A stretch of 64,000 bases of DNA from Streptococcus sanguinis SK49. GTDB taxonomy: Bacteria; Bacillota; Bacilli; Lactobacillales; Streptococcaceae. Shown here piece by piece: positions 7,754 to 17,019 of the stretch (within the stretch, counting starts at the first letter, position 1; every line of letters begins with the position of its first letter). The notes beneath the pieces were generated by a model. That model did no database searches, had not been told where the DNA came from, and saw only the letters and a list, made by a program, of their open reading frames with translations. Location of the stretch: contig NZ_GL890985.1 in the NCBI RefSeq assembly GCF_000212815.1, positions 583,162-647,161 of the forward strand, read 5' to 3'. The translations under genes and the position numbers were made by a program.

Positions 7754-10549
7754 TTGTCTAAAGTAAGATTGTATGAAATCGCCAAAGAACTGGGAAAAGA
7801 AAGCAAGGAGGTAGTGGCTCGTGCGAAGGAGCTGGGACTGGATGTCAAAAGTCATTCATCCAGCGTAGAAGCTGACGCTGGTGAGCGAATCAAGTCCAGC
7901 TTTACGAAAAAAGCAGCCGCACCTCAAGCTACTGTAGAAAAGCCTGCAGCAGCTCAGCCATCACCGCAAAAAACTCCTGCCAAAGAGGCAGCGCCAGTCA
8001 AGGCAGAACAGACAGAAGCAAAAGTAACTGCTAAGCCAGAAGCGAAAGTAGAAACAGCTGCGCCTGTAAAGCGCCCGCAAAGCCGGAACTTTAAGGCAGA
8101 ACGTGAAGCGAGAGCCAAGGAAGAGGCAGAGCGTCGGAAGCAGCAAGGCAACCGCAAACCACAAAACAAAGAGCAAGGCAAACGTGAGGACCGTGATAAT
8201 CGAAATAAGAATCGCGGAAACCGCAAAGACCGAGATAGGGGCAATCGTCCAAATGACCGTCGCGATAATCGTGGTCAAGATGGCCGCCGAAATGATCAGA
8301 ATCATCAAGGATTTAACGGTCAAAACCGCCAACAGCCTCAAGGACCGAAGATTGACTTTAAGGCCCGGGCAGCAGCTTTGAAAGCAGAGCAGAATGCTGA
8401 ATACGCTCGCTCAAGCGAGGAACGCTTTAAGCAAGCTCAGGAAGCAAAAGAAGTTATGGAACGGCAAAACCGCCGCAAGGAGCAGCCTAAGGCAGAAGCA
8501 AGTGCACCAGTTCAGCCTGCACCAGCTCCATCTGCTCCAGCAGCTAATCCAAGCCCAGCGCCAGCAGCTGTGGATACGCGTCGTAAGAAGCAAGCTCGAC
8601 CAGATAAGAAGCGCGATGATTTTGATCGCGAAGAAGAAGGTCCAAGAAAACAACAAAAGAATCGAAGCAGTCAAAATCAAGTGAGAAATCAAAGAAATAG
8701 TAATTGGAATAAAAACAAGAAAAATAAAAAAGGAAAGGGCAACAATAATCAGGCACCAAAACCTGTTACAGAACGTAAGTTCCATGAGTTGCCAACTGAA
8801 TTTGAATATACAGACGGAATGACCGTTGCAGAAATTGCAAAACGGATCAAGCGCGAGCCAGCTGAAATTGTTAAGAAGCTCTTTATGATGGGCGTGATGG
8901 CAACGCAAAACCAATCTCTTGACGGCGATACTATTGAGCTCCTTATGGTGGACTATGGTATCGAAGCTAAGAAGAAGGTGGAAGTTGACACAGCCGACAT
9001 TGAGCGCTTCTTCGTAGAAGAAGGTTATATCAACCAAGATGCCTTGGTAGAGCGTCCGCCAGTTGTTACCATCATGGGACACGTTGACCATGGTAAAACA
9101 ACCCTCTTGGATACCCTGCGTAACTCTCGCGTAGCTACAGGTGAAGCAGGTGGTATTACTCAGCACATCGGTGCTTACCAGATTGAGGAAAGCGGCAAGA
9201 AGATTACTTTCTTGGATACGCCTGGACACGCGGCCTTTACTTCTATGCGGGCCCGCGGTGCCTCTGTTACGGATATCACTATCCTGGTGGTAGCGGCTGA
9301 TGACGGTGTTATGCCGCAAACGATCGAAGCTATCAACCACTCCAAGGCGGCTGATGTCCCAATCATCGTAGCTATCAACAAGATCGATAAGCCAGGAGCG
9401 AATCCTGAGCGCGTGATTGGTGAATTGGCTGAGCATGGTGTCATGTCAACAGCTTGGGGCGGAGATTCTGAATTTGTTGAAATCTCAGCGAAATTCAATC
9501 AAAATATCGACAGCTTGCTGGAAACAGTCCTCTTGGTGGCTGAAATTCAAGAGCTCAAGGCAGATCCGACTGTTCGAGCAATTGGTACAGTTATTGAAGC
9601 CCGTCTGGATAAAGGAAAAGGTGCTGTCGCAACCCTTCTGGTTCAGCAGGGAACTCTGAATGTACAGGATCCAATCGTTGTTGGTAATACCTTCGGTCGG
9701 GTTCGTGCTATGACCAATGATCTGGGCCGTCGTGTTAAGGTGGCAGGACCATCTACACCGGTTTCTATCACTGGTCTCAATGAAACTCCGATGGCTGGTG
9801 ACCACTTTGCGGTCTATGAAGATGAAAAAGCTGCGCGTGCAGCCGGTGAAGAACGTGCCAAACGTGCTCTTCTCAAACAGCGTCAAGCTACTCACCGCGT
9901 CAGTCTGGAAAATCTCTTTGATACCCTCAAAGCTGGTGAAGTTAAGTCTGTCAATGTTATCATCAAGGCTGATGTGCAGGGTTCTGTAGAAGCCCTATCT
10001 GCTTCCCTGCAAAAGATTGAAGTGGAAGGCGTTAAGATTACCATCGTCCATTCAGCAGTTGGTGCTATCAATGAGTCAGACGTGACACTGGCAGAAGCCT
10101 CAAATGCCTTCATCATCGGATTTAACGTGCGTCCTACATCTCAAGCTCGCCAGCAGGCAGAAGCTGATGATGTCGAAATCCGCCTTCACAGCATTATCTA
10201 CAAGGTTATCGAAGAAATGGAAGATGCCATGAAGGGAATGCTGGATCCAGAATACGAAGAAAAAATCATCGGGGAAGCTCTTATCCGCGAGACCTTTAAG
10301 GTTTCCAAGGTTGGTACTATCGGTGGATTTATGGTTATCAACGGTAAAGTTACCCGTGATTCCAAGGTTCGTGTTATCCGTGACGGCGTCGTGATTTACG
10401 ATGGGGAGCTTGCCAGCCTCAAGCACTTCAAGGATGATGTTAAGGAAGTTACTAACGGCCGCGAAGGTGGACTCATGATTGATGGCTACAATGACATCCA
10501 AGTAGATGACACGATCGAAGCCTACATCATGGAAGAAATTAAGAAATAA
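7754..10549 (+). CDS. infB: Translation initiation factor IF-2
   Basis: IF-2 is the GTPase that delivers fMet-tRNA to the 30S subunit and promotes subunit joining. It has 931 residues. The long N-terminal part (about 50-340) is low-complexity, rich in Lys, Arg, Asn, Gln, Ala and Pro. The IF2_N domain follows, then the G domain with the P-loop GHVDHGKT (442-449), the switch DTPGH, the NKID guanine-specificity motif, and the beta-barrel and C-terminal domains to the end. The start is TTG 7754 with AGAGGAGG 8-15 bases upstream. It ends the operon; a hairpin with a T-run follows. Confidence 0.97.
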   Translation: MSKVRLYEIAKELGKESKEVVARAKELGLDVKSHSSSVEADAGERIKSSFTKKAAAPQATVEKPAAAQPSPQKTPAKEAAPVKAEQTEAKVTAKPEAKVETAAPVKRPQSRNFKAEREARAKEEAERRKQQGNRKPQNKEQGKREDRDNRNKNRGNRKDRDRGNRPNDRRDNRGQDGRRNDQNHQGFNGQNRQQPQGPKIDFKARAAALKAEQNAEYARSSEERFKQAQEAKEVMERQNRRKEQPKAEASAPVQPAPAPSAPAANPSPAPAAVDTRRKKQARPDKKRDDFDREEEGPRKQQKNRSSQNQVRNQRNSNWNKNKKNKKGKGNNNQAPKPVTERKFHELPTEFEYTDGMTVAEIAKRIKREPAEIVKKLFMMGVMATQNQSLDGDTIELLMVDYGIEAKKKVEVDTADIERFFVEEGYINQDALVERPPVVTIMGHVDHGKTTLLDTLRNSRVATGEAGGITQHIGAYQIEESGKKITFLDTPGHAAFTSMRARGASVTDITILVVAADDGVMPQTIEAINHSKAADVPIIVAINKIDKPGANPERVIGELAEHGVMSTAWGGDSEFVEISAKFNQNIDSLLETVLLVAEIQELKADPTVRAIGTVIEARLDKGKGAVATLLVQQGTLNVQDPIVVGNTFGRVRAMTNDLGRRVKVAGPSTPVSITGLNETPMAGDHFAVYEDEKAARAAGEERAKRALLKQRQATHRVSLENLFDTLKAGEVKSVNVIIKADVQGSVEALSASLQKIEVEGVKITIVHSAVGAINESDVTLAEASNAFIIGFNVRPTSQARQQAEADDVEIRLHSIIYKVIEEMEDAMKGMLDPEYEEKIIGEALIRETFKVSKVGTIGGFMVINGKVTRDSKVRVIRDGVVIYDGELASLKHFKDDVKEVTNGREGGLMIDGYNDIQVDDTIEAYIMEEIKK

Positions 10550-10587
10550 GATACGAAGTAGTTTAAAAACTCGCAGTGAAAATAATT

Positions 10588-10626
10588 GTTGGTGGAAGTC
10601 TATACTTCTAGTTCCACAACTTTTTT
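10588..10626 (+). terminator. Rho-independent terminator after infB
   Basis: GTTGGTGGAA (10588-10597) pairs, with one bulged G, to TTCCACAAC (10612-10620), followed by TTTTTT. It separates infB from rbfA. Confidence 0.75.
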
Positions 10627-10665
10627 CACAAAGAGTTTAGAAGAAATTTCATTCATTAAAACTAA

Positions 10666-10696
10666 AATATAAGCTAGGCCTAGCCTAGCTTATATT
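10666..10696 (+). repeat. Perfect 13-bp inverted repeat upstream of rbfA
   Basis: AATATAAGCTAGG (10666-10678) and CCTAGCTTATATT (10684-10696) are exact complements around a 5-base spacer CCTAG. No T-run follows on the plus strand, so it is not a standard terminator for infB. It lies 30 bases before the rbfA start and could be a protein-binding site, an RNA processing site or a 5' stabilising hairpin. Confidence 0.7.
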
Positions 10697-10726
10697 GCAG
10701 AAGAGAAAAATTAGAAAGGAAATCTC

Positions 10727-11077
10727 ATGGCAAATAATTTTCGTACAGACCGTGTGGGCATGGAAATCAAGCGCGAAGTCAATGAAATCTTGCAGAAGAA
10801 AGTTCGTGACCCGAGGGTGCAGGGAGTGACCATCACTGATGTCCAAATGCTGGGCGACCTATCCATGGCCAAGGTCTACTACACGATTATGAGCAATCTG
10901 GCTTCTGATAATCAAAAAGCTCAGACCGGTCTGGAAAAAGCGACCGGTACCATCAAGCGAGAGCTGGGCCACAATCTGAAGATGTACAAGATTCCAGATT
11001 TGACCTTTGTCAAGGACGAATCAATCGAGTATGGCAATAAAATCGACCAGATGCTACGCGATTTAGAGAAAAAATAA
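10727..11077 (+). CDS. rbfA: Ribosome-binding factor A
   Basis: RbfA is a KH-like protein that binds the 30S subunit during late 16S maturation. The 116 residues show the family pattern: [18 protein letters not shown] at the start, [15 protein letters not shown] and KVYYTIM in the middle, and [14 protein letters not shown] near the end. The ribosome-binding site GAAAGGAAA is about 7 bases before the ATG. Although rbfA usually follows infB in one operon, here a terminator and a strong hairpin lie between them. Confidence 0.96.
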   Translation: MANNFRTDRVGMEIKREVNEILQKKVRDPRVQGVTITDVQMLGDLSMAKVYYTIMSNLASDNQKAQTGLEKATGTIKRELGHNLKMYKIPDLTFVKDESIEYGNKIDQMLRDLEKK

Positions 11078-11080
11078 AGT

Positions 11081-11117
11081 AGAAACTCAGCTGTCATGGT
11101 TGGGTTTTCTGTTTTTT
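11081..11117 (+). terminator. Probable terminator after rbfA
   Basis: AGAAACTCA can pair imperfectly with TGGGTTTTCT, followed by GTTTTTTTAA. The stem is weak but the T-run is good. Confidence 0.5.
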
Positions 11118-11159
11118 TAATTTAATATAACAATTTTTTGCAAAAATAGGTATATACCA

Positions 11160-11188
11160 TTTACAAATAAAAAAGAAAGAGTTATAAT
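11160..11188 (+). promoter_or_regulatory. SigA promoter of nagA
   Basis: TTTACA (11160-11165), a 17-base spacer and TATAAT (11183-11188). The predicted start is near 11195, about 120 bases before nagA, leaving room for leader regulation; I could not identify a convincing NagR or cre site. Confidence 0.75.
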
Positions 11189-11317
11189 ATAGTCAAGAAA
11201 ACTCAGAGATTCAAAAGCGGGAGTTAGAAAGCAGCTATAGAAAGATGCTAGATCTATCACAGAATTACGCTTTGAATGGCAGAGAATACAGAAGTCAAGA
11301 ACAAGGGAGGCAGTCTT

Positions 11318-12469
11318 ATGCCTACATATATCAAAGCAGATCAATTTTTTTATCCTCAAGGAATCCGTCAGGGCGGTTATTTAGAGCTGATTGACGGCAA
11401 GTTTGGCAAGTTGGTGCAGTCTGTTCCGCAGGATGCAGAAGTCATAGATTACAGTGGCTACTCGATTGCACCAGGTCTGGTGGACACTCACATTCATGGC
11501 TTCGGCGGTGTTGATGTGATGGACAATAACATTGAAGGAACTATTCATACCATGAGTGAGGGTCTCTTGACTACCGGTGTGACCAGCTTTTTACCCACAA
11601 CCCTGACCTCATCCTATGAGCGACTCTTAGCAGTCACTGAAAATATCGGTGCTCGCTATCAAGAAGCCAGCGGGGCCAAGATTCGCGGTCTCTATTTTGA
11701 AGGGCCTTATTTCACCGAGAAGTATAAGGGTGCCCAAAATCCTGCCTATATGAAAGATCCTAGCATGGATGAGTTTCGTGCTTGGCAGAAGGCCGCAAAT
11801 GGCTTGCTCAATAAAATTGCTCTCGCGCCAGAACGTGATGGCGTGGAGGATTTTGTCCGCACGCTGACTGATGAAGGCGTGACTGTTGCACTGGGGCATT
11901 CTAACGCAACCTATGATGAAGCCAAAACTGCGGTCGAAGCAGGTGCCAGTGTCTGGGTGCATGCTTACAATGGTATGCGGGGCTTGACTCATCGGGAGCT
12001 AGGCATGGTTGGTGCCATGTATGAGTTGCCCCACACCTATGCGGAACTGATTTGTGACGGCCACCATGTGGACCCTAAGGCCTGTGACATCTTGCTCAAG
12101 CAGAAGGGACATGAAAATATTGCCCTCATTACTGACTGTATGACCGCAGGAGGTCTTGAAGATGGTGACTACATGCTGGGAGAATTTCCAGTGGTTGTGG
12201 CGGAAGGAACAGCTCGGCTCAAGTCAACGGGCAATCTAGCTGGCTCTATCCTCAAGCTCAAGGACGGATTGAAAAATGTGGTCAAATGGGGCATTGCCAA
12301 TCCTCATCAGGCGGTTATGATGGCTAGCTTGATTCCGGCAAAATCAGTCCATATTGATGATGTCTGCGGACAGATCAAGGAAGGCTACGATGCTGACTTT
12401 ATCGTCTTAGATAAAGATTTAGAGCTAGTAGCTACTTATCTTGATGGTCAAGAACGATTCCATGTATGA
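11318..12469 (+). CDS. nagA: N-acetylglucosamine-6-phosphate deacetylase
   Basis: NagA removes acetate from GlcNAc-6-P, giving glucosamine-6-P for glycolysis or wall synthesis. The 383-residue protein has the amidohydrolase fold. HIHGFGG (about residues 60-66) holds the first metal ligands; further signatures are YFEGPYF, LGHSNATYDEA, VHAYNGM, ELICDGHHV and the catalytic aspartate in ALITDCM. I chose ATG 11318, 7 bases after GGGAGG; an in-frame ATG at 11276 lacks a ribosome-binding site. It has its own promoter and terminator, so it is probably monocistronic. Confidence 0.95.
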   Translation: MPTYIKADQFFYPQGIRQGGYLELIDGKFGKLVQSVPQDAEVIDYSGYSIAPGLVDTHIHGFGGVDVMDNNIEGTIHTMSEGLLTTGVTSFLPTTLTSSYERLLAVTENIGARYQEASGAKIRGLYFEGPYFTEKYKGAQNPAYMKDPSMDEFRAWQKAANGLLNKIALAPERDGVEDFVRTLTDEGVTVALGHSNATYDEAKTAVEAGASVWVHAYNGMRGLTHRELGMVGAMYELPHTYAELICDGHHVDPKACDILLKQKGHENIALITDCMTAGGLEDGDYMLGEFPVVVAEGTARLKSTGNLAGSILKLKDGLKNVVKWGIANPHQAVMMASLIPAKSVHIDDVCGQIKEGYDADFIVLDKDLELVATYLDGQERFHV

Positions 12470-12510
12470 GAACCGCAGGTATTTTAAATTAGTCTCCTTA
12501 TATTTTTCAG

Positions 12511-12537
12511 AAAGAGCAGGGCAACCTGTTCTTTTTG
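12511..12537 (+). terminator. Rho-independent terminator after nagA
   Basis: AAAGAGCAGG (12511-12520) pairs with CCTGTTCTTT (12525-12534) around GCAA, followed by further T residues. Confidence 0.85.
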
Positions 12538-12627
12538 TTTGGCAGACGCCTTGATAGTCTTCGCCTAGATTTGAATTGCTTTCTTAGGCGTGATATAATG
12601 AGACTATAATGTGAACAGGAGTAGGCT

Positions 12628-12885
12628 ATGAAACGAATTGATGCGAAATTTTTGATAATGGGACTTGTTTTGCTGCTGGCGGGACTGATCTTTGGACGAA
12701 TCTTGATCCTTGTCGCAGGAGTAGCTTTCATTATCTATAGCTTTTTCAGTAAAGGCATGGAGCCAACCAAGGAAAATATCTTTAAACCTAAGCCAATACT
12801 GAAGAAAAGGAAAAAAAGTGAGCAGTTCTGCTCTTGTGAACACTATAGCAGCTGCCTTGCTGAAGGCAGTAGATGGAACTTGTAA
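12628..12885 (+). CDS. Small membrane protein of unknown function
   Basis: The open frame encodes 85 residues. Residues 5-40 form one or two hydrophobic segments (FLIMGLVLLLAGLIFG and ILILVAGVAFIIYSFF), followed by a basic tail KPKPILKKRKK. A -10 TATAAT near 12594-12599 and AACAGGAGTAGG before the ATG support expression. The last 22 residues are odd, with several cysteines. Directly before them is an A7 run (12811-12817), and the +1 frame after it reads as a more ordinary alanine- and leucine-rich sequence ending inside the aldo/keto reductase start. The C-terminus may therefore be affected by an indel. No family recognised. Confidence 0.55.
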   Translation: MKRIDAKFLIMGLVLLLAGLIFGRILILVAGVAFIIYSFFSKGMEPTKENIFKPKPILKKRKKSEQFCSCEHYSSCLAEGSRWNL

Positions 12886-12897
12886 AGGAGACATGAG

Positions 12898-13743
12898 ATG
12901 AGAGAATATCTTTTGAACAATGGTGTAGGCATTCCGGTGCTGGGCTTCGGTACTTGGAAGGCTCAGGATGGCGAAGAAGCCTATCAGGCAACATTAGCCG
13001 CTCTCAAGGCAGGCTATCGGCATATTGATACGGCAGCCATCTATAAGAACGAAGAGAGTGTCGGACGGGCAATCAAGGACAGCGGCATTCCGCGGGAGGA
13101 GCTCTTCATCACGACCAAGCTTTGGAATGACATTCATACTTACGAGGAAGCTCAAGAGGCCTTTGCTGCCTCAATGGAGCGGTTGGGACTGGACTATCTG
13201 GACCTCTACCTCATCCACTGGCCGAATCCCAAACCCCTGAGGGAAAACGATGCTTGGAAAAAGCGCAATGCCGAAGTCTGGCGGGCTATGGAAGATCTTT
13301 ATAATCTCGGAAAGATTCGAGCGATTGGCGTCAGCAATTTCCTGCCTCATCACTTAGAAGCCTTGTTTGAAACAGCGCGCATGACTCCTGCTGTCAATCA
13401 AATCCGACTGGCTCCAGGTGTCTATCAGACAGAGGCGGTGAACTTCTGCCGTGAGCATGAGATTTTACTGGAAGCTTGGGGACCATTTGGCCAAGGAGAG
13501 CTCTTCCAAAATCCAGCTGTGCAGGCTGTGGCAGACAAGTATGGCAAGACCATTGCTCAAGTCGCGCTAGCTTGGAGCTTGCAGGAAGGCTTCCTGCCCC
13601 TGCCTAAGTCGGTCACTCCGAGCCGGATTGCCAGCAATCTGGACTGCTTTGGCATCGAGCTAGATGCTGCCGACTTGGAAGTGCTCAAAAATGTCAGCGG
13701 TTTGGCCGGTGGCGCACCAAATCCGGATGGGATGGATTTTTAG
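12898..13743 (+). CDS. Aldo/keto reductase (2,5-diketo-D-gluconate reductase-like)
   Basis: This NADPH-dependent carbonyl reductase has 281 residues. The catalytic tetrad is visible: D44 and Y49 in GYRHIDTAAIYKNE, K74 in TTKLWN and H107 in LIHWPNP. GVSNF and the C-terminal PKSVTPSRI (cofactor phosphate binding) are typical of the AKR5-type family. The ribosome-binding site AAAGGAG lies just upstream and the gene follows the small membrane protein by 12 bases, so the two may be co-transcribed. Substrates of this family are broad and cannot be assigned from sequence. Confidence 0.92.
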   Translation: MREYLLNNGVGIPVLGFGTWKAQDGEEAYQATLAALKAGYRHIDTAAIYKNEESVGRAIKDSGIPREELFITTKLWNDIHTYEEAQEAFAASMERLGLDYLDLYLIHWPNPKPLRENDAWKKRNAEVWRAMEDLYNLGKIRAIGVSNFLPHHLEALFETARMTPAVNQIRLAPGVYQTEAVNFCREHEILLEAWGPFGQGELFQNPAVQAVADKYGKTIAQVALAWSLQEGFLPLPKSVTPSRIASNLDCFGIELDAADLEVLKNVSGLAGGAPNPDGMDF

Positions 13744-13824
13744 ATGAAAACATAAATAGTAAATTGCTAGAAGTCAATGTCTAATTTATTTCATTTTATA
13801 CACGAAAATGGTGTAGATAAAATT

Positions 13825-13857
13825 AATCTCTCAATTTATAGATTGAGAGATTTTTAA
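13825..13857 (+). terminator. Rho-independent terminator after the aldo/keto reductase
   Basis: AATCTCTCAAT (13825-13835) pairs with ATTGAGAGATT (13842-13852), then TTTTT. It marks the left edge of the accessory island. Confidence 0.9.
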
Positions 13858-13903
13858 ATTTACTGAGTTATCTTATGTAATGAATAAGAAACGAGTGAAA
13901 AAA

Positions 13904-13912
13904 TGGTATAAT
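13904..13912 (+). promoter_or_regulatory. Extended -10 promoter of the hsd operon
   Basis: TGGTATAAT (13904-13912) lies 36 bases before hsdR. No good -35 is visible at the right distance, which is acceptable with an extended -10. Confidence 0.6.
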
Positions 13913-13947
13913 AAGAAATAATAGATTTTATAGTAAGGGTTGATTAT

Positions 13948-16900
13948 ATGAGAACAAGAGCAGACCAAATTAGATTTTCTGAATTAACTCGCGTACAGAT
14001 TCCTGCAGTACTACACCTAATTAGGATAGGATATACCTATTTGTCTCGTAAAAGCCAAGAAATTATTGAAAGGGATTCCGAAACGAATATTTTGGTATCT
14101 ATTTTTAGAGAACAGTATCGTAAGTTGAATAATTATGCAACTGATATGGACTTTGAACGAGATTTAAATAATATCAAGCTAGAGCTGAATCAAAACGATT
14201 TGGGTCGAGCTTTCTATAATCGTATTCAAGGGGATGGCGGTGCGACCTATATTGATTGGAACAATCCGGAAGCGAATACTTTTCATGTAGCTATGGAAGT
14301 ATCTTGTCAAAATGGTAATGATGAGTTCAGACCAGATGTGATGATTTTTATTAATGGCTTGCCGCTATCTTATATTGAAGTGAAACAGCCCAATGCAATT
14401 AGAGATGGAAAAACTGGCATTCAATCCGAGCAGGATAGAACGAGATATCGCTTTGAAAATAAGAAATTTCGCCGTTTCAATAATATAACACAATTTATTT
14501 CGTTTTCAGATAATTCATCTTACGTGAGTGGGCAAGGAGGACAAAAACAGGGGTCTTATTATTGTTCAAACGCCTTTTCTAAGACTAAATTCAATGCTTT
14601 TAAAGAAGAAAGAGAGGTTGATTTTCTTCATAGTTTTCAGACTCTGACTCAGGATGATATTGAATATGTTTTGGAAGATATGAATCAGCTACCACTTCAA
14701 ACTCTTCCAGAGTTTGCAACAAATATGCAACCTGATACACCATGCAATTCGTTTTTGACTTCTCTATATCAAAAAGAACGCCTATTTTTTATGCTACGTT
14801 TTGGGCTTGCTTATGTTGAGGAAGAAGGTAAGGACGGGCAACGCCAACTCCAAAAGCATGTAATGCGCTATCCGCAATATTTTGCTACCCGAGCTATCAA
14901 AGATATGATTTCAAAGGGTATTAAAAAGGGTGTTATTTGGCATACTCAAGGTTCGGGTAAGACAGCCTTGGCTTATTTTAATATTCGTTATTTAAAGAAT
15001 TATTTTTCAAAACAAAGCATTATTCCAAAATTCTATTTTGTTGTTGATCGCTTAGATTTGGCTGACCAAGCTTATAGAGAGTTTGCTAAGCGCGGTTTAC
15101 AGGTTAAACGTATCAATAAACCGAAAGAATTAAACCAAAAACATGATGGCTATGATGTAGCTGTTGTAAATATACAAAAATTTAAAGACAGCTCCGATTT
15201 GACGGATAGTTCTGGCTATGACCTTAACTGTCAAAATGTTTATTTTATCGATGAAGCTCATCGTTCTTATAATGAACGTGGATCCTACCTACCAAATCTT
15301 TATAATTCGGACAAGCGTGCCATTAAAATTGCTCTAACGGGAACACCTTTGATTACCTACAAGAAAGATGGACGGACCAAAGAGAGTCATGCAACGACGA
15401 GAGATATTTTCGGAAATTACATCCATAAATATTACTATAACCAATCTATTGAAGATGGCTTTACTCTACGACTGATGCGAGAAGATATTGAAACCTCGTA
15501 TAAGGAGAATCTTCGGTCGATAAATGAAGAAATTCAACGTGGCGGACTCTCTAAAGAGGATATCTTTGCTCATCGTAAGTATGTCTCCCCTATGTTAGAT
15601 TTTATCTTAGAAGATTTCACTAGAGCAAGAAAGTTTATTTTTGATGATGATTCTATCGGAGGCATGATTGTTTGTGATTCATCCAAGCAGGCTCGTGAGC
15701 TAGAACGGCAGCTTGAGGAACGACGTCAAAATGGACAAACGAACCTAAGTTCAGCTCTCATTTTGCATGATGAAGGAGATAAGGACTATAAGAAAGAAAG
15801 GGTGGAAGCATTTAAGGAAGGCAAGATTGATTTGATTATTGTCTACTCTATGCTTCTAACTGGCTTTGATGCTCCCAGACTGAAACGTCTTTATTTAGGC
15901 CGTAAAATAAAAGCTCATAATCTCTTACAAACTCTGACTCGTGTTAATAGACCCTATAAAGATTATTTGTTCGGTTATGTAGTTGACTTTGCGGATATTT
16001 CCCAAGAATTTGATAAGACTAATCGAGCCTATCTTGAGGAACTTAATCATGAGTATGATATTACGGTCACTGGTGAAAATGAAGAAGATGTCTTTGGGTC
16101 TCTTTTTGTACCAGCTGATGAGATTAGTCGAGAATTGGAAAAATCAAATCTTATTTTGATGGATTACCCAACTGGAAATCGAGCGGCTTTTGCAATAGCT
16201 GTTGATGAAGTGAAGGACAGAAGAGAGTTGATTGAACTCAAAAAAGCGATAGAATCTGTCAAGCAGTACTATAACATTGCAAGTCTCCTAGGCTATAAGG
16301 AGTTAATGGATCAAATTGATATCAAATTAATTTCGACTTTTTTGAACATCATCTCCAGAAGATTGATCAACCTTTCTGCTATGGAAAGACCAGATGACTT
16401 TTCTAGCCAGGCATTACTGAACCTCGCGATGTCAGAAACTAGTTTTTCTTTTGTAAAGATTGCAGAAGAGGAATTGCGATTAGCAGCTAATGATCTGGAT
16501 GATTTACGTCGGCGGATCGCCAATGGACTTAATAATCAGAAAGATAAAAAAGATCCTGAATGGGTTCAACTTTTTGAAGAGTTCAAGCGAATTATGAAAA
16601 AACATATGATCCATGAGGAAGAAGGCTACACCATGGATGTTATTCTGCATACCAAAGAGGCTTATCATAAACTTTTTGGAGCAGTTGATGATTATCGAAG
16701 TCGTATGAGACGTTTGACCATGAATTTTGATGGAGATGAGATGGCTGCTAGAAGCTATAAGCATGCAACTAATTCGTCCAAAGTTAGTGCTTTTCCAGCA
16801 GTTTATCATGTCATCAAGGGAGCTAAGATTCAGGTTGATAGACTAGTCGGTCAAAATCAAGGTGTACTGGACAATGAGGCCTTTCTAAAAAGAATGATTA

Positions 16901-17019
16901 GTCAGGCAGCTCGCGAGGAAATGAAAAAAACAAAATTAAACAGTAGTTTGACCAGAGAAAATTTTGAAAAGCTTGTTGAATCACTGTTTGAACAATATGA
17001 AGAGGAATACCAACATTAA
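13948..17019 (+). CDS. hsdR: Type I restriction enzyme, R (HsdR) subunit
   Basis: HsdR is the ATP-driven translocase and endonuclease of a type I system. It has 1023 residues. The N-terminal PD-(D/E)xK nuclease has D130 in RPDVM and E144-V-K146 in YIEVKQ. The helicase part has Walker A GSGKT (335-339), the DEAH box (435-438) in FIDEAHRS, LTGTP, and the later motifs TGFDAPRLK and LLQTLTRVNRPY. A C-terminal helical domain for binding HsdM follows. All key residues are present, so it should be active. It is first in the operon, with its stop overlapping the hsdM start by one base. Confidence 0.96.
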   Translation: MRTRADQIRFSELTRVQIPAVLHLIRIGYTYLSRKSQEIIERDSETNILVSIFREQYRKLNNYATDMDFERDLNNIKLELNQNDLGRAFYNRIQGDGGATYIDWNNPEANTFHVAMEVSCQNGNDEFRPDVMIFINGLPLSYIEVKQPNAIRDGKTGIQSEQDRTRYRFENKKFRRFNNITQFISFSDNSSYVSGQGGQKQGSYYCSNAFSKTKFNAFKEEREVDFLHSFQTLTQDDIEYVLEDMNQLPLQTLPEFATNMQPDTPCNSFLTSLYQKERLFFMLRFGLAYVEEEGKDGQRQLQKHVMRYPQYFATRAIKDMISKGIKKGVIWHTQGSGKTALAYFNIRYLKNYFSKQSIIPKFYFVVDRLDLADQAYREFAKRGLQVKRINKPKELNQKHDGYDVAVVNIQKFKDSSDLTDSSGYDLNCQNVYFIDEAHRSYNERGSYLPNLYNSDKRAIKIALTGTPLITYKKDGRTKESHATTRDIFGNYIHKYYYNQSIEDGFTLRLMREDIETSYKENLRSINEEIQRGGLSKEDIFAHRKYVSPMLDFILEDFTRARKFIFDDDSIGGMIVCDSSKQARELERQLEERRQNGQTNLSSALILHDEGDKDYKKERVEAFKEGKIDLIIVYSMLLTGFDAPRLKRLYLGRKIKAHNLLQTLTRVNRPYKDYLFGYVVDFADISQEFDKTNRAYLEELNHEYDITVTGENEEDVFGSLFVPADEISRELEKSNLILMDYPTGNRAAFAIAVDEVKDRRELIELKKAIESVKQYYNIASLLGYKELMDQIDIKLISTFLNIISRRLINLSAMERPDDFSSQALLNLAMSETSFSFVKIAEEELRLAANDLDDLRRRIANGLNNQKDKKDPEWVQLFEEFKRIMKKHMIHEEEGYTMDVILHTKEAYHKLFGAVDDYRSRMRRLTMNFDGDEMAARSYKHATNSSKVSAFPAVYHVIKGAKIQVDRLVGQNQGVLDNEAFLKRMISQAAREEMKKTKLNSSLTRENFEKLVESLFEQYEEEYQH

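Noticed and set aside
8411..9436. Long minus-strand open frame (341 codons) inside infB
   Set aside because: It lies entirely opposite the conserved IF-2 sequence, and its translation is rich in Ser/Cys/Phe/Trp as expected from an antisense shadow of a Lys/Glu-rich gene.
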